DNA of 64,000 nt from Geosiphon pyriformis (lineage: Eukaryota; Glomeromycota; Glomeromycetes; Archaeosporales; Geosiphonaceae), in assembly GCA_016748015.1 (NCBI GenBank), contig JAAOMT010000519.1:140046-204045 (forward strand), read 5' to 3'. The stretch's first letter is position 1. Every line of letters begins with the position of its first letter. Shown piece after piece: positions 20,750 through 32,836 of this stretch. Under the pieces are notes generated by a model. The model was not told the DNA's origin. It did not search any database and saw only the letters and a program-made list of their open reading frames with translations. A program made the position numbers and the translations under genes.

Positions 20750-23700
20750 ATAAGATCTGAAATCTTTCCAAAGGAGATTCTGATTCTTTCATTTAGTTCA
20801 TTATTTGCAATTTCATCAAACTCAAAGTTCCTACATGACCGTCAAGATAGCATCGAGTCAGACCCCAAAGTGGATACGTATATGTAGGATAGATTATTTA
20901 TCTTCAAAGGAAACGGGTGATAGCTTTTAGATTTCAAGGCATCGGTGCCCGAAACAAGGTCAAGTACTAAACTTTTTGCAATCTCATCAACAAGATTAGG
21001 GATTACCAGAATTAGATATATTGGAAAACTGTTCTTGTTTGCAAGTCTAACAAAATATATCAAATACACAATATATTTTCAAGAAATTCCCCAGTTTTGG
21101 GGATCCACCTAATCTTGAAGTATTTTTTGGATCATCTTCCTAAATACGTGTTAAAAACTTGATTGCTATTTCCAATTGCTTCTCTCGAGTTGCAAAAACC
21201 GATCTTTGCCATTTACATTTTACCAATAAGTAAATTTCAAAATCTAGTTTTTAATTCATTCATTAAAAGTGGTTGATGCACTCCACGGAACATTTAAATA
21301 AACCCTGGAGCACTTGAAAGAGTGCTGTCAAATCACCTGACCAAGAAAATAATAGAATCAGTGTTTAGAGGTTTTCCAAAAAATACATTGATGTAAATGT
21401 TAATATTCTAAGAAAAGCCTTCAATATTATCTTTAATTCTAAAAACTCATTTTTGTATGTTCAGACAAAAGATCAATTAATAAAATTAATGAATTAAAAG
21501 TCCAGAAATAATAATAGTCATTACTTTATTAAAAAGAAGCTGTTGTTATAGTCAGGTATTAGAAAACAAGTCGATTTGCGGAAAGCTGATGAGGTAGTTA
21601 TTTCGTCAACAGAGGAAATTGAATTTAAAACAAGAAGCTTTTTGTGGAGAGCCGTCGGCAGTTTTACAAACACAACCATGATTTCTTGCACAATCATGTG
21701 ATCAATATTTTTCATGTCGATGAAGTATAAGTTTGGACACTTACCATCTTACCAAATGATGAAGTTTCGTATGATTTTTATCCGCAAGGACTCAATTAAG
21801 ATAAAACATGATAAGCGATGAAAATCAACACATCAATTTGAAGGCTTCTTTAGCAATCTTTTGGTATCAAAAAGCTCGCAAATGTTAGTCTACGGGAAGT
21901 TTCGGATGCGGGTAACTCTCTGTGTAACAAAATTATGGGATGAACTTTCTAAATCTTCTACGTACATTTGGAACATTCTATTTCCTTATTTTTCTGTACC
22001 AGATTTGAGTTACGCTACACCATTTCATTTCATTTTTTGAAGTTTGAGAAGACGAGGGGTATGTTAACCTTTTTTCCAAGATTGATCAGATTAGCCGATT
22101 AAAACCAGTTGATTTTTTTAAGTCACATTTCGGATAATTAACGAGCCGATCAAGTTGGTTCTTTCGTTCTAGATTGCACCTTCTTGAAGGAGATAATAAT
22201 AGACAAAGAAATTTAATTTTCTTGGTTTCACTTTTCTTATTGCAACAATACTTCTCACTTTAAAAAATAAATTAAATATTATAGGTTTAACCAATTTGAA
22301 ATAATGGTTAGGCTAATATAAAGATTCATCAATGAATAAAGCAACTGAAAATACAAAAGAGCCATTTAATGATTTAAATTCTTGAACATTAATTATTGTA
22401 TTTTTTAATTATAATATAAATTAAGTTGTAAAAAATTTAAAATCTATGTTTTAAAATCTTAATTAAATTTTAATCCTTTTTTTAATGTAATATTTTTTTT
22501 TAAAATTGTGAATAATATTTTCAATAAATTAATTTATTCTTTTAAAGTTACATTTTTTTTTTCAAACTTTTTAATTTATCTTTTTAAATAAATTAACTTA
22601 GTATAAAAAGAAAAAATCTATATTTTTCTAAAAAAAATATTTCAAAGTTTAAAATTTTTAGATTGCAATTCAATTTCAATTTTTCAATTTTTCAATTTTT
22701 CATTAATTGTAGCAGACTCTTTAGATTCTCAGTATAGACCGAATTCATTAAAAATTCTTTCCCATGTTTTGAAACTATCTTTTTCGAGGAAAGATGTGAT
22801 CATTTTTCTGATCCTAAAAATTTGACATCCCATCATTCAATTTTAGATGATGACCAATCGGATCGAAGATTTGGTTCTGAGGCAGCGATTTATGTAAATT
22901 AAAAAAAAATGAAATGTTATTTATTTGGGATCACAGACCCATTTCTAGCTTGGCGTTAAACTCTCAAAATTGGTTGCGTTTCTGTTTTGTAACAATTTGA
23001 CCAAAATAAATGCTTTAATTTTAAAAATCTGTAGCCAATCCTCCATGATGCAGGCGTTATTTAACTTTTAGTCTCTTAATGGGTGTCCGCGCAATATTGA
23101 ACCTTAAAAATAGTGATCTGACCTAATGCAAACTTTCAATATTTTCAAAGTTTAATGGTAGGGGATTTTACCTCTGAAACAAATTGTAAGCATCATAAAA
23201 ACTAAATTTGCAAACAATCCAAAAAGCTTTTCAAAGTTTCCAAATACAACTGAAAACTATATTTATTTCAAATTTCCATGTTTATTATACTCTTTAAACT
23301 GGATAAAAAAATTTTTCAAAAACAGTTTGTGTCCTTGGTTCCAATTCAAGCATAATTATTCCTTCAAGTTATATTGAATTCTGAAAGGTTAAGTGAGAAA
23401 CCCCCAATAATAAATTATCATGATGAAAAGGAAGGAATATATTGTCACATTTAAATTTTGAAATAACATCACACCACACTGCATTCTGCCGATAATTTGC
23501 CTTATAAAGTTTTTTAAGTTTTTCACAATGATGCCAAACGTTTCACACTAATGATATTTTTGTATATGAGATTTCTTGCATGAAACTTGTTCATTATCAT
23601 GATGCAAAATGAGACAACTTTTTTGACAGCTCCCAAAACTAAATGATAATGATTGGTTTGGTTTGGTGGAGGGAATTGTGGATGGTTACGTATTTATGCA

Positions 23701-24392
23701 TTAGTGTTCTGTGTATCAACAAATATCATGATTTGCCAAAATGATTACTCTACTTTTTTGTTGTGTGTGGTCAGATGTTGTTAGTTGTGTTTTTTTTGTG
23801 AGAAAAATTCAACTTGGGAATCAAATTCTGCCCGTGATAGCCAAAAAAAAAACTTGAATGTTTAAGGCTGTACTTCAATTGGTCAGTGCGGGAGTAATCA
23901 AAAAAAAAATAGAAAAGGAGTTACGAGTAGAAGCTTCTGAGAAAACTGGTGGTAAATAAATTCCCCATTTCTTTTTAGGTTTACCATTTCTGTTCTATAG
24001 AATTCTGGATTCGTGCTAAATTACATGAAAATCAGAAATTTAGGTTTAACTTTTTGTGATGAGTAAAAAGGTAAATGAAACAAAATTATCTGTAAACATC
24101 AATATCTAGTCGATAATTACCAAATCCCAACCTTTTAAAAATTCTTAAGTTTTTTTTAAAGTTAATAAATAAATGAAATTTCAGCTTCCAAAATCTCCAA
24201 ATGATTACACAAAGACATAATATAGGGAATTAATGAAATCATGCATTAAAGTTAATGTACACAATTTTTGGTGATGTTTGGTAACCCCCCCCCCTCCCCC
24301 CTCCCCCCTTGCTTTCAACTAATATTTCTGGGAATAGCTTATATCGCTCAATTTGTCATATCAAATTTATTGGAGGGGTGGGTAAAGAATAG

Positions 24393-24394
<2 letters not shown>
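20750..24394. other. No recognisable gene
   Basis: Short frames occur on both strands (for example around 20842-21069 and 21521-21715 minus) and 21500-22050 is less AT-rich than usual, so it may hold an old broken gene or transposon, but no domain can be named. 22380-22720 is a small AT desert that ends in four CAATTTTT units. At 24281-24308 there is a C-rich tract (CCCCCC with single T). Confidence 0.4.
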
Positions 24395-24469
<75 letters not shown>

Positions 24470-24470
24470 T
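24395..24470. repeat. Compound microsatellite (ATC)n(ATT)n
   Basis: About thirteen ATC or CAT units change into about twelve ATT units with no break. Confidence 0.95.
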
Positions 24471-24687
24471 GCTTAGGAAAACAGGTAAAAAAGCATTCTT
24501 TTTTCGGTATTTTACTTTCTTTGCTATACAAAACGAGCCAAAATAATGGGTAGATATGCGAAAAAATACTAAATGCGTCGTAATTAATAACATCATTAGC
24601 TAACTGATTGTTGACCGTCAAAGGGGAAAGCAATCGAAATATTTAAACGTCATAGCTGTCAAAAATCAGTACATCGGCAATCATTTA

Positions 24688-24868
24688 TTAGTCAATCATA
24701 AACTTATCATCATTATTAATCAAGCGTTCAATTGATAAAAATGAAATGCTCCCTTCCCCCTCATCCCTCACCCCACCCTCTACATCTTGCCAATTCAGGC
24801 TGTTTTCAAAAAAAAAAATCAAAGAATAATTTAAAACATATCGACACTTACATCTGATCCGCTGACAT
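24688..24868 (-). CDS. Possible two-exon mini-gene, 42 aa (weak)
   Basis: An ATG at 24868 codes MSADQ and runs into a consensus GTAAGTG donor; the acceptor TTTTGAAAACAG at 24800 follows a long T tract and restores a frame to a TAA at 24688. The product is acidic with no membrane segment and no known domain. Exons would be 24868-24852 and 24799-24688. The strong splice signals are the only support; it may instead be the start of a longer gene or chance. Confidence 0.2.
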
Positions 24869-24870
24869 CT

Positions 24871-26397
24871 TGAGAATACTTTTTTACAAACCAAATTAAA
24901 TTTAAACACAAAACTGTTGCAAGACAACAATCATTGATATTGTCTCCATTAAGGTCCCACGACTTCATATCTAATCTAAATTCAGAAAATAATATGTGTG
25001 CAAAAGTTGATTGTTCATTTTTATCTGCCGTCGTTTATTTCAAGAAGGAAACTGGCAAAGCACATGCAGCTGCTTAGCATCAACTAAAAAAAGTTACTAT
25101 CAAGGAGATATTTTAAAAAAAGATTAAAAACTAAAATTAATAGAATGAGAAAATTTGTGGACTAACGAGCGAAAAGAAATCTAGGTAAAAGGATTTAAAA
25201 AAAACCAACCATAAGCATATCGCAAAATTAATAAATCGTCTGCTATTCTGCCAAGCCTGCATTAAAAATTATTTGAGATCAAAATTTTTCCTCCTCCATC
25301 ACCATCAAGACTTTAAGAATTAGATTGTCCGACAATGCTTTTTTAATATTGCTACAGTAGGTAATAGTGATACAAAAGGTTGTGTGAGAATACACACTTT
25401 TGTGTACAACTTAACCAGAGATAGGGTATTGCTTTTGTCGGTGGATGTGTCCGTTTCAGGTCTGAAAATCGCCAAGTTTGTTTGTCATTTATCGGGTGAT
25501 ACTACAAATAAGAAAAAATCAAAATTTAGTTTGCAATCAATTCATCTGTAAATTTTTGTGATCTCTTATATGTCATCATCACAATCAATATTTCGAATAA
25601 AGGTGATTATAACTTCTCATTTATGTTTACTATATAAAGGCCGGGTTCGGGTAGATGAAAAACGGTGGGAATTTATTCTCTTGATTGGGGTTTCCCTCTT
25701 TTTGTTCGGGTCAAAGGGAAATTCCTCTCAGCATGAATATTCCTCACTCCCTCAACATCCTTTATCATTAACTTTTTTACCATGAAATCTCGTCTTTAAC
25801 CTACCCCTCACAATTTGATTCGCCCCGTCAGTGTGCGGTTTCTGAGTCATAGCGAAAACAATTATGAATATGATTTCCTATAGGCATTTAATGGGTATTT
25901 AAATGTTTCCCCATTTTAATATTTTGTCACATACACCAATCAAAGACCATATTGTCTTTAACCTCCCCTGTTTTCATGCTGACTCAGAAACCGCACACAC
26001 TTCAGATTAATTCACCGTTTTTTCCTTTCTAATATCCTTTTTTAATGTCGTCGAATAATTTTTCACATCAAATTCGGTTTTTATACGTTAATGACTTGTA
26101 TAAATTCGCTTTTACTATTCACCAAAAATTTTTCGTTAAAGGATAAAATATCCTTTTCGTTTTCTCTGTTTTCCAATTTTGATGGAAATGAACTTCTAAA
26201 AATCGGACCTTTTTTCACCTGCTTAACTGATGTGTGAATTCTGCATGTCCATCAATTTCATCAACTGCTGTCAAAAATTGATTCCTTCGTATGGTAAGAT
26301 TTTCATTTTATCATTAAAAAATCACATGGAATCATTTGCTCTATAAATTTTCCATAATATTACCCCACATTCCTCTTTAAAAATTTCCTTGATTGGG
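24871..26397. other. Intergenic; contains a perfect 19-bp inverted repeat
   Basis: No gene seen on either strand. The inverted repeat at 25831-25998 is listed separately. Confidence 0.45.
25831..25998. repeat. Perfect 19-bp inverted repeat, 130 bp apart (MITE-like)
   Basis: GTGTGCGGTTTCTGAGTCA at 25831-25849 is exactly reverse-complemented at 25980-25998. It is far richer in G and C than the flanks, so chance is unlikely. Flanking target duplication is not evident. It could be a short MITE, or a pair of regulatory sites; the core TGAGTCA/TGACTCA is the classic AP-1/Gcn4-type site. Confidence 0.6.
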
Positions 26398-26866
26398 TTA
26401 TATTAAATTGGTTTTGTCAGAACCTGCAGAGCAGATCTCAATCTTCTGTTGTGCATTGTTGTAACTTTGAATTCCAATTCTATCTCCAGGATCAAACGTG
26501 ACACTCTCCTTACAAATCGTAACCTGATTCTGTCCAAATGATGATGGTTTCTGCTCTAGAGCATTCGTGGTTTCCGATATAAGAGATATTTTATCAATTC
26601 AATCAATAATTATCTATCAAAATCTTATCTCATCTTGGTGGTCTCTTCCCAAAATTTATAATACGCCGCCGGTTCTATAGACTGTATTCATTAAAAGAGT
26701 ACTGACCAATCGGGGGCGGACCATTTGGTCAAGATATTGAGAAGGTAAGAAGAAAATTCTCTGCCTCATTATTTGCCTCTGACATGATGAAGACGAACTT
26801 ATTTGATTCCTCCTCAACAAATATTCTATAACCGTAGCTACGAATGTATTCGTCTTGAACATTTTG
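26398..26866 (-). pseudogene. Possible broken or multi-exon gene of unknown function
   Basis: Two blocks have protein-like codon use. Block A reads from a TAG acceptor at 26867 through motifs DEYIRSYGYRIFVEEE and FVFIMSEANNEAENF to a TGA near 26733. Block B, after stops, reads KPSSFGQNQVTICKE and DPGDRIGIQSYNN to a TAA at 26398. No single intron joins them convincingly. Either the gene is decayed or it has introns I cannot place. GDRIGIQSY recalls beta-jellyroll proteins, but I do not assign a family. Confidence 0.3.
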
Positions 26867-26867
26867 C

Positions 26868-28346
26868 TACGTATCTCGAAAATAAATCTACACGGAAAAC
26901 CCCATAAAAATATCAAGGGACGCTCTACTATTTTTTCGTTTTTTTTCCCGTTAAATCAATTTCGACAACGACTCCAAATTTTTCGTTATTTACCGGCCAT
27001 TTTCTATATAGAAGAAAAGAAAATCAGAGGAAAATAGATTATATGAACCCCATCCTTCCAATTCTTTTAAAAATAAAACAAAAAAAAATCTCAAGTCTTT
27101 CTCTCTCACGCACCCCAATCACTCCAGTCTTGCTGTCTACATTTCCAAAATGTAGATATGTTAATTTGGAACTTTTGTAAATAGTAGTTTTTAACCGTTT
27201 TTTTTTATTCCTTATCTCTAACTTGAAATTTTTCTTTTATATCTCTATCCATTATTATTTATTTTTTCTTTATTTCCGTTTGTTCAATTTTTCTTTACAA
27301 AAAATTTTCAAAATTACCTATCAAATTGGTATTGCGAAAAACATTCGAAAATTACCTAAAAACTTTTTTCCTAAAACAATCGAAAAAAGAAAAAATCAAT
27401 AAAAATCACAAAAACATCATATACTTTGCTACAAATTGCTCTCTTGGCACATCATGATGATACAATAACTCCTGATAATGTTTGATAAAAAATTGATTGT
27501 AAAAATCCTGCTGCGGCAATATCACATTTTAGGAATTCAATGGCGCTAAATAAAACTATTTATTTCCCCGAACCTTTGCAAACGTCATGAAATCAAGACA
27601 TGATACGTATTTAGATGATTTCAAGTCTTTGGACAAATATTTCTCGCCGAATGATTTCTCGTGATTGGAGCTCCAAGAATAGTAATTATTATTCGTGCAT
27701 TAGATTGAAACTCCCGAATTCTCGAAGGTTTTTTATGAAACTCGAACATTGACAAGTTTTTCTATCTGTCTAAGTTACAGGTTGCAATCAACCTTTTTTG
27801 ATTATTATAATAGCAGCCCCCAAGTTCTTTTTTAAGCCCATATCTGGAGTTTTTTCGGACCTTTACAAAGTTGACAAGGCGGGTATATGTTAAACTTTTA
27901 TGGAAAAAGTTCCCAGGAAGTAATCGATCGGCAATCTAAATGATTAGGGTCGACCTCTGACTCGGACTTCGGTCTTAACCTTACAACAATTCTATTTGCC
28001 TGATTACTCTGTTTGGCAAAGAAATAATTAAAATATCGAAAAACATTGACAAATTAATTTTCCTGGTTTCTATATTTTCTACGTTATTGAGATATCATAA
28101 GGTTTAAAGGCTCAACTGCTCCCTTAAAAATAGTAAGTGACAGTATTTCTAATCCAATCTAAAGATTCCAATTCTTTTTCAGGGAGAAATTTTCCTCTCC
28201 CTACCCCACAGATTTATTTATTTTGGCGTCTGTACTCTGCCCAAATTAATAATTTATCAATTATATTTAGAAAGAGATACCTCCCCTTGGGCTTTTAAAT
28301 TAATATTAATTGGACGAGGTTGGTTTTCGTTACATGCTGGAAAGGC
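26868..28346. other. Intergenic, no gene seen
   Basis: Pyrimidine-rich and AT-rich sequence; a possible first exon (ATGGCCG with a GTAAAT donor, minus strand near 27003) precedes the uncertain frames at 26.4-26.9 kb. Confidence 0.35.
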
Positions 28347-28354
28347 TATATAAG
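28347..28354 (+). promoter_or_regulatory. TATA box of the amino acid transporter gene
   Basis: TATATAAG about 95 bp before the ATG at 28448. Confidence 0.5.
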
Positions 28355-28447
28355 CAATCCTTAAGCTTTTTAAAAACACCCTTTGGTTTGTAACCGATTC
28401 AAAGAGAAATCTAATAGAAGCTCTTTTCTATAACAGAAAATTCAAAA

Positions 28448-30456
28448 ATGGCTACTTCTGAGAAATCTCATGCTATGACGTATTCTTCAAAATATGCTTT
28501 TCTAACATCTGGTCTACCTCGACAAGAGGATGAATCAAAGTGGCGATACCATTTGAGAAAATTAGTAACCCTTAAAAAATTCTCAGATTTGGAAAAAGAT
28601 CAAGAAAGGTCACAGCTAAAGAAGACATTAGGCCCTTGGGATTTAATTTCTCTTGGAATTGGTGGGATTATTGGTACAGGCATTTTTGTTTTGACAGGTA
28701 AATCACGAAATTTCAGTTGTCGTATTTCGGCTAGGTTTGCCTTTTCAAATAACGTTTCATGCTGGAAATTAAAAATACCACATAAATATTTAATGAGTGT
28801 GTGTGAAAATCTCGGAAAATTTTCATCTTGTGAAACATCAAATTCAATTTATCCTATCAACTTTTTAGGTGAGGCGGCGGCTACCAAGGCTGGGCCGGCA
28901 GTCGTAATTTCATTTTTAATATCAGGATTTGCGGCAAGTTTCGCCGCCCTTTCATACTCGGAGATGGCCTCCATGATTCCAGTGGCTGGATCCGCTTATA
29001 CTTATGCTTATGCTACAATGGGCGAATTAATGGCATGGATCATTGGATGGGATTTAATACTTGAATATGCAGTTGCCGCTTCAGCTGTCGCAGTTGGAAA
29101 GTCAAATTCTCAAGCTTTGAATTTTTATGATTTTTAGTTATCGCTACTCGATCAATGAAATAATAATTATTTTTATCTTAATTCAGGCTGGTCAGGTTAC
29201 TTTAAATATTTTTTTAGAGATGCTTTCGGCATTGAATTTAGTCCAGCATGGACAAAGGCACCAATCCTTTTCAACACCACAACTCAAGCCATTGAAACTG
29301 TAGAAGGGGCATATTTTAACGTGCTCGCATTCTTAATTGTGATTGTTTTGACTGTAATTCTAACTATAGGAATTAAAGAATCAGCTCGAATCAACACCGC
29401 AATCGTCTTTATCAAGCTCCTGGTGGTTATGTTGTTTATCATAGTAGGATCCATTCATGTCGATCCTAAAAATTACAAACCATTCATTCCCAAAAATGAA
29501 GGTCGATTTGAAGCCTTTGGCGTCACTGGAATTTTTTCGGCGGCATCTGTAGTATTTTTCGCTTATATAGGGTTCGATTCTGTTTCCACAACTGCTCAAG
29601 AATGTCGTAATCCACAGCGTGATTTACCGATTGGGATTTTGGGAAGTTTGACCATTTGTACTTTGCTATATATGGCAGTTTGGTAAGTTCCAGATGAATA
29701 GAACTAATATTTTTCAAGACAGAAAATTAACACCACTCTTTCCTATCCAAAATTGGTAATTCAAGCCTAGTATTGACTGGTCTTGTACCTTATAATACGA
29801 TTGATATCAATGCTCCTATAGCTAGTGCAATAAGTGTTACTGGAATGAAATGGCTGGTAGTGATTATAGATTTGGGAGCATTAGCCGGGTTGACTTCGGT
29901 TATTCTCTGTCTATTATTGGGTCAACCACGAATTTTTTTCTCTATGGCACAAGACGGCCTCTTCCCAGCCATTGCGGCCAAAGTACATCCAAGATTTCAA
30001 ACACCATATATCACAACGGCAATAACTGGAATAGCTTGTGCGATCATCGCTGCACTTTTGCCAATAGAAATATTGGCTGAATTAACATCAGTTGGAACAT
30101 TATTCGCCTTCTTTCTAGTAAACATTGGAGTGTTAATTTTACGATTCAAAGCTCCCGATGTCCCAAGGCGTTTCCGGGTACCCGGAGGGCCATTTTTTGT
30201 ACCTATTGTAGGTGCACTATTTAGTATATTACTGTTGGCGACTGCGACACGGGCTAGTATTGAACGATTATTTATCTGGATGGCCATTGGAATCTTAATA
30301 TATGTGTTCTATGGACGAAGATATTCAAAGATTAACAAAAGTCATCAAAAGGAATTTGAAAAGGATCCTGTGATTCATCCCGGGGACTCTACTAGTCCCG
30401 AAGACGATCAGAAAGGTATTGATAAATCGGCTCCTGAAGCTGAAGCTGTTGTTTGA
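28448..30456 (+). CDS. Cationic amino acid transporter-like permease (APC superfamily), 554 aa
   Basis: Exons 28448-28697, 28869-29096, 29187-29682 and 29766-30456 give 555 codons. The protein starts with a polar tail, then the APC first helix signature SLGIGGIIGTGIFVLTG, GPAVVISFLISG, the segment YSEMASMIPVAGSAYTYAY, WSGYF, the conserved GFDSVSTTAQECRNPQRDLP loop, LGQPRIFFSMAQDGLFP and a C-terminal FRVPGGPFFVPI block, with about twelve membrane segments. These match the CAT/YfnA branch (TC 2.A.3.3): uptake of cationic or other amino acids at the plasma or vacuolar membrane. Intron 2 is odd: to keep the conserved VAVG-WSGYF the donor must be G/GAAAGT, that is GA instead of GT. A canonical GT-AG choice (29101-29217) stays in frame but deletes ten residues including WSGYF and inserts one Lys. 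Confidence 0.93.
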
Positions 30457-31194
30457 AATAATGATAATTTCTATTCTACTGAGTCTACTCGGATAAATTA
30501 TAATATTAATGGAACCTTTTTTGAGACTTCAAAGACTACTTTTTAAGAGAACAATTATCTCTCAATTTGTACTTTATCTTGCAAATATATATGAAAAGTT
30601 ATTTTAAAGGCAATTGATGCTAAGCTTGGCCTTTAACATATATCTGCTATTTAATAATTTGTAGTAGAAATAAACTTTCATGATTATCTGTTACAAAAGT
30701 TTCAGAGATTCCGCAATCTCAGAAGTTATCGAGATAAATTTATTGATAACTTTCCTAATTTTTGTGAGGATATAATTTTTTTAGGCTTATAGCTGGTCTT
30801 AATGAATTTCGTGAGCAGTTGATTGGTTGTCGAATGCACAAGAGAATATGCAAAAATTCAAAAACTACGACGGAAGATTCTATTCCTGGAATTTAGCAGA
30901 ATACTTTTTTCACTGATAAGGTTAAATTCTGCATCACGAGATCTAATATGCCATATTAGCAGTGTTTTGATGCTTAATTTAGAGCTTTTGATGCATTTAA
31001 AAGATTTTCTTTATATCTTCTTGTAAAATTAAATAAGACATATAAAAGAAATTATACTTTTGTCCTATTTACTTTTAAGTCCAAAGTACCATCTAAACAA
31101 TAAAGTCCACAAAACAGGGAAAATTCTGACATTTTTACTAGCATCGCAGTCAAGTTTATGAATTCCCTAAAAATCTATTTACATTCAAAATTAA
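30457..31194. other. Intergenic, no gene seen
   Basis: AT-rich 3' flank of the transporter. A 67-codon frame at 30823 has no support. Confidence 0.5.
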
Positions 31195-31614
31195 ATGTCA
31201 TCGAATTCATCAAAATCCAAGACACAATTATTTTCTATAAATCACGGTTTTCTTTCGCTAGCTGCTCAATCATCATTTACAAAAAAAACTCTTCTCTCAC
31301 ATGCACTCTCGTTTCTTTTCCTTTTTTTTAGCATCATCATGCTAGCCAGTTTACTATTTGCTGTTTACTACTTCCTGGAGTCAACACAAAAATTTACAGC
31401 TGATGCCAGAGTTTTGACTCGTCATTTTATGGTAAGACCAACTGACAATAATAATTGTCATCGGCTACAGCAAAAACCACATAATAATCATTGGTTGATG
31501 GCAGCTCTTGGGGAAAAGCCAATAAAACGTTTCACCGAAGAGCAAAAACTACATTTTTGCAATTATGAATGTGATGGATGGTGTCCTGTTTGTGAAAAGT
31601 ATTCATTCGAGTGA
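31195..31614 (+). CDS. Small single-pass membrane protein with a Cys cluster, 139 aa
   Basis: A single open frame from ATG at 31195. A Ser/Lys-rich N-terminus is followed by one clear membrane segment (LSFLFLFFSIIMLASLLFAVYYF, about residues 38-62) and a polar C-terminal part ending in a Cys cluster with spacing C-x3-C-x3-C-x2-C (from about residue 124). The cluster might bind a metal or form disulphides. A TTTTTTTTAG acceptor-like site at 31330 lies inside the frame, so an upstream exon could exist. Family not recognised. Length, ATG, a true hydrophobic segment and the Cys spacing make it more than a random frame. Confidence 0.5.
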   Translation: MSSNSSKSKTQLFSINHGFLSLAAQSSFTKKTLLSHALSFLFLFFSIIMLASLLFAVYYFLESTQKFTADARVLTRHFMVRPTDNNNCHRLQQKPHNNHWLMAALGEKPIKRFTEEQKLHFCNYECDGWCPVCEKYSFE

Positions 31615-31919
31615 ATTTAAAAAACATTTCTGTCCGCATTAGAATAATTAGAATGTTCAGAAAAATATAAAAATCTTTAGAGAAATAATCAAAGCCCTTT
31701 TTTAATAAACATAATTGACCTTGGATATCGGTTTAGAAATATGTTGAAATTTCTAAAGAATATAGCAGCATGTTAAATAATCAACTCGATCAAAAAGAAT
31801 TTAAAAATTTTACTGCTATATAGGAATCTAGGAATTTCTCGAAAGTCGATATTCGAGAGGAAGAAATTATCTTCATTTTTTTTAACGACAGTTATCAGTT
31901 GAGATTCATAAAATTTTAA
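31615..31919. other. Intergenic, no gene seen
   Basis: AT-rich sequence between the small membrane protein and the transposon relic. Confidence 0.4.
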
Positions 31920-32560
31920 TTTAGGATCACCTCGGAAAGTAACCCCCCGAATTTATTATTATGGATAGAATTTTTTTTAGAATATGTTAATATTTTGTGA
32001 GCTCGATTCACATCCAAAACTCTTTTAATTCTTCGCAGCATTGAGTCTACAACTTCCCGAAGAATTGAAGTATTAGAAATAGAGCACTCCTTTTTTAGAG
32101 CAGCCTCAGGTTATCCTACAGTCTTTAGAAATTTTTCGCATTTCTGGATTATTCTTTATCAGTTTCCAGATTTTTCTATGAGGAAGGTTGCTGGCCAATC
32201 CTTAGTGTTAATTTTTTCTTTGTAAAACATTCCACAACTTCATTTGTAAGATAAATTGGTGCATTATTCTGTAAAATGATAAAAGATTTCCTCAAGAACT
32301 TTTAAATGTATTTTTTTTCTTTGTATTCATCAAAATATTAATAGACCTTTGATTTCTTCTACGAAACATCCCCAAACCATTACCAAGCTTTAGCCACTCT
32401 TGAAATTCGGAGTTAACATTCTATATTTTAACTGTCTCCTGGTTGTTTCACCCGAAAAAACAACATAACAATAATAATATAAAACACATGGCTTTTTTGC
32501 TGCTCTATGGGCTCAAATTCCTAGATTATCAAATAGCCAAGCTCTAATTCATTAATAATA
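31920..32560 (-). pseudogene. Degenerate Tc1/mariner transposase relic
   Basis: On the minus strand, scattered frames keep transposase landmarks in the right order: SLVMVWGCFVEEIKG (for the family S-V-M-V-W-G-C-F), LQNNAPIYLTNEVVECF (family F-Q-Q-D-N-A-P, with Asp now Asn), then after a frameshift KINTKDWPA. Several stops and frameshifts show it is dead. The order matches DD34E/DD34D transposases. Ends were not found. Confidence 0.65.
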
Positions 32561-32739
32561 TTACAAAGTGACTTTCATTATTTTTTATAGCTTTTCATAT
32601 AAATGCATATTTTTGTTTGTTTTTAGAATATTTGGTCTTCAAGAACGCAGTAGATTTTTGGTTATTTTGTATTTAGCTTGGAGTCACGTTTTATTTCTTT
32701 CATGACTTTTTTAGCACTCATAATCTGATAAGATTCAGT

Positions 32740-32836
32740 ATTTTGCCCTTATCAATCTTGGTTAACTGCATATTTTGCCCTTATAAAGATTAGTTAACTG
32801 CCTATTTTGTCCTTATCAATCTCGGTTCACTTGCAT
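32740..32836. repeat. 32-bp tandem repeat, three copies
   Basis: The unit begins ATTTTGCCCTTATCAATC and starts at 32740, 32772 and 32804 with exact 32-bp period; copies differ at a few places. Confidence 0.9.

Noticed and set aside
21500-22060. Less AT-rich block with frames on both strands
   Set aside because: Broken into frames of 60 codons or less with no domain recognised. Left as gene-free.
24268-24633. Poly-His/poly-Tyr and poly-Ile/poly-Met frames
   Set aside because: They are translations of the (ATC)n(ATT)n microsatellite.
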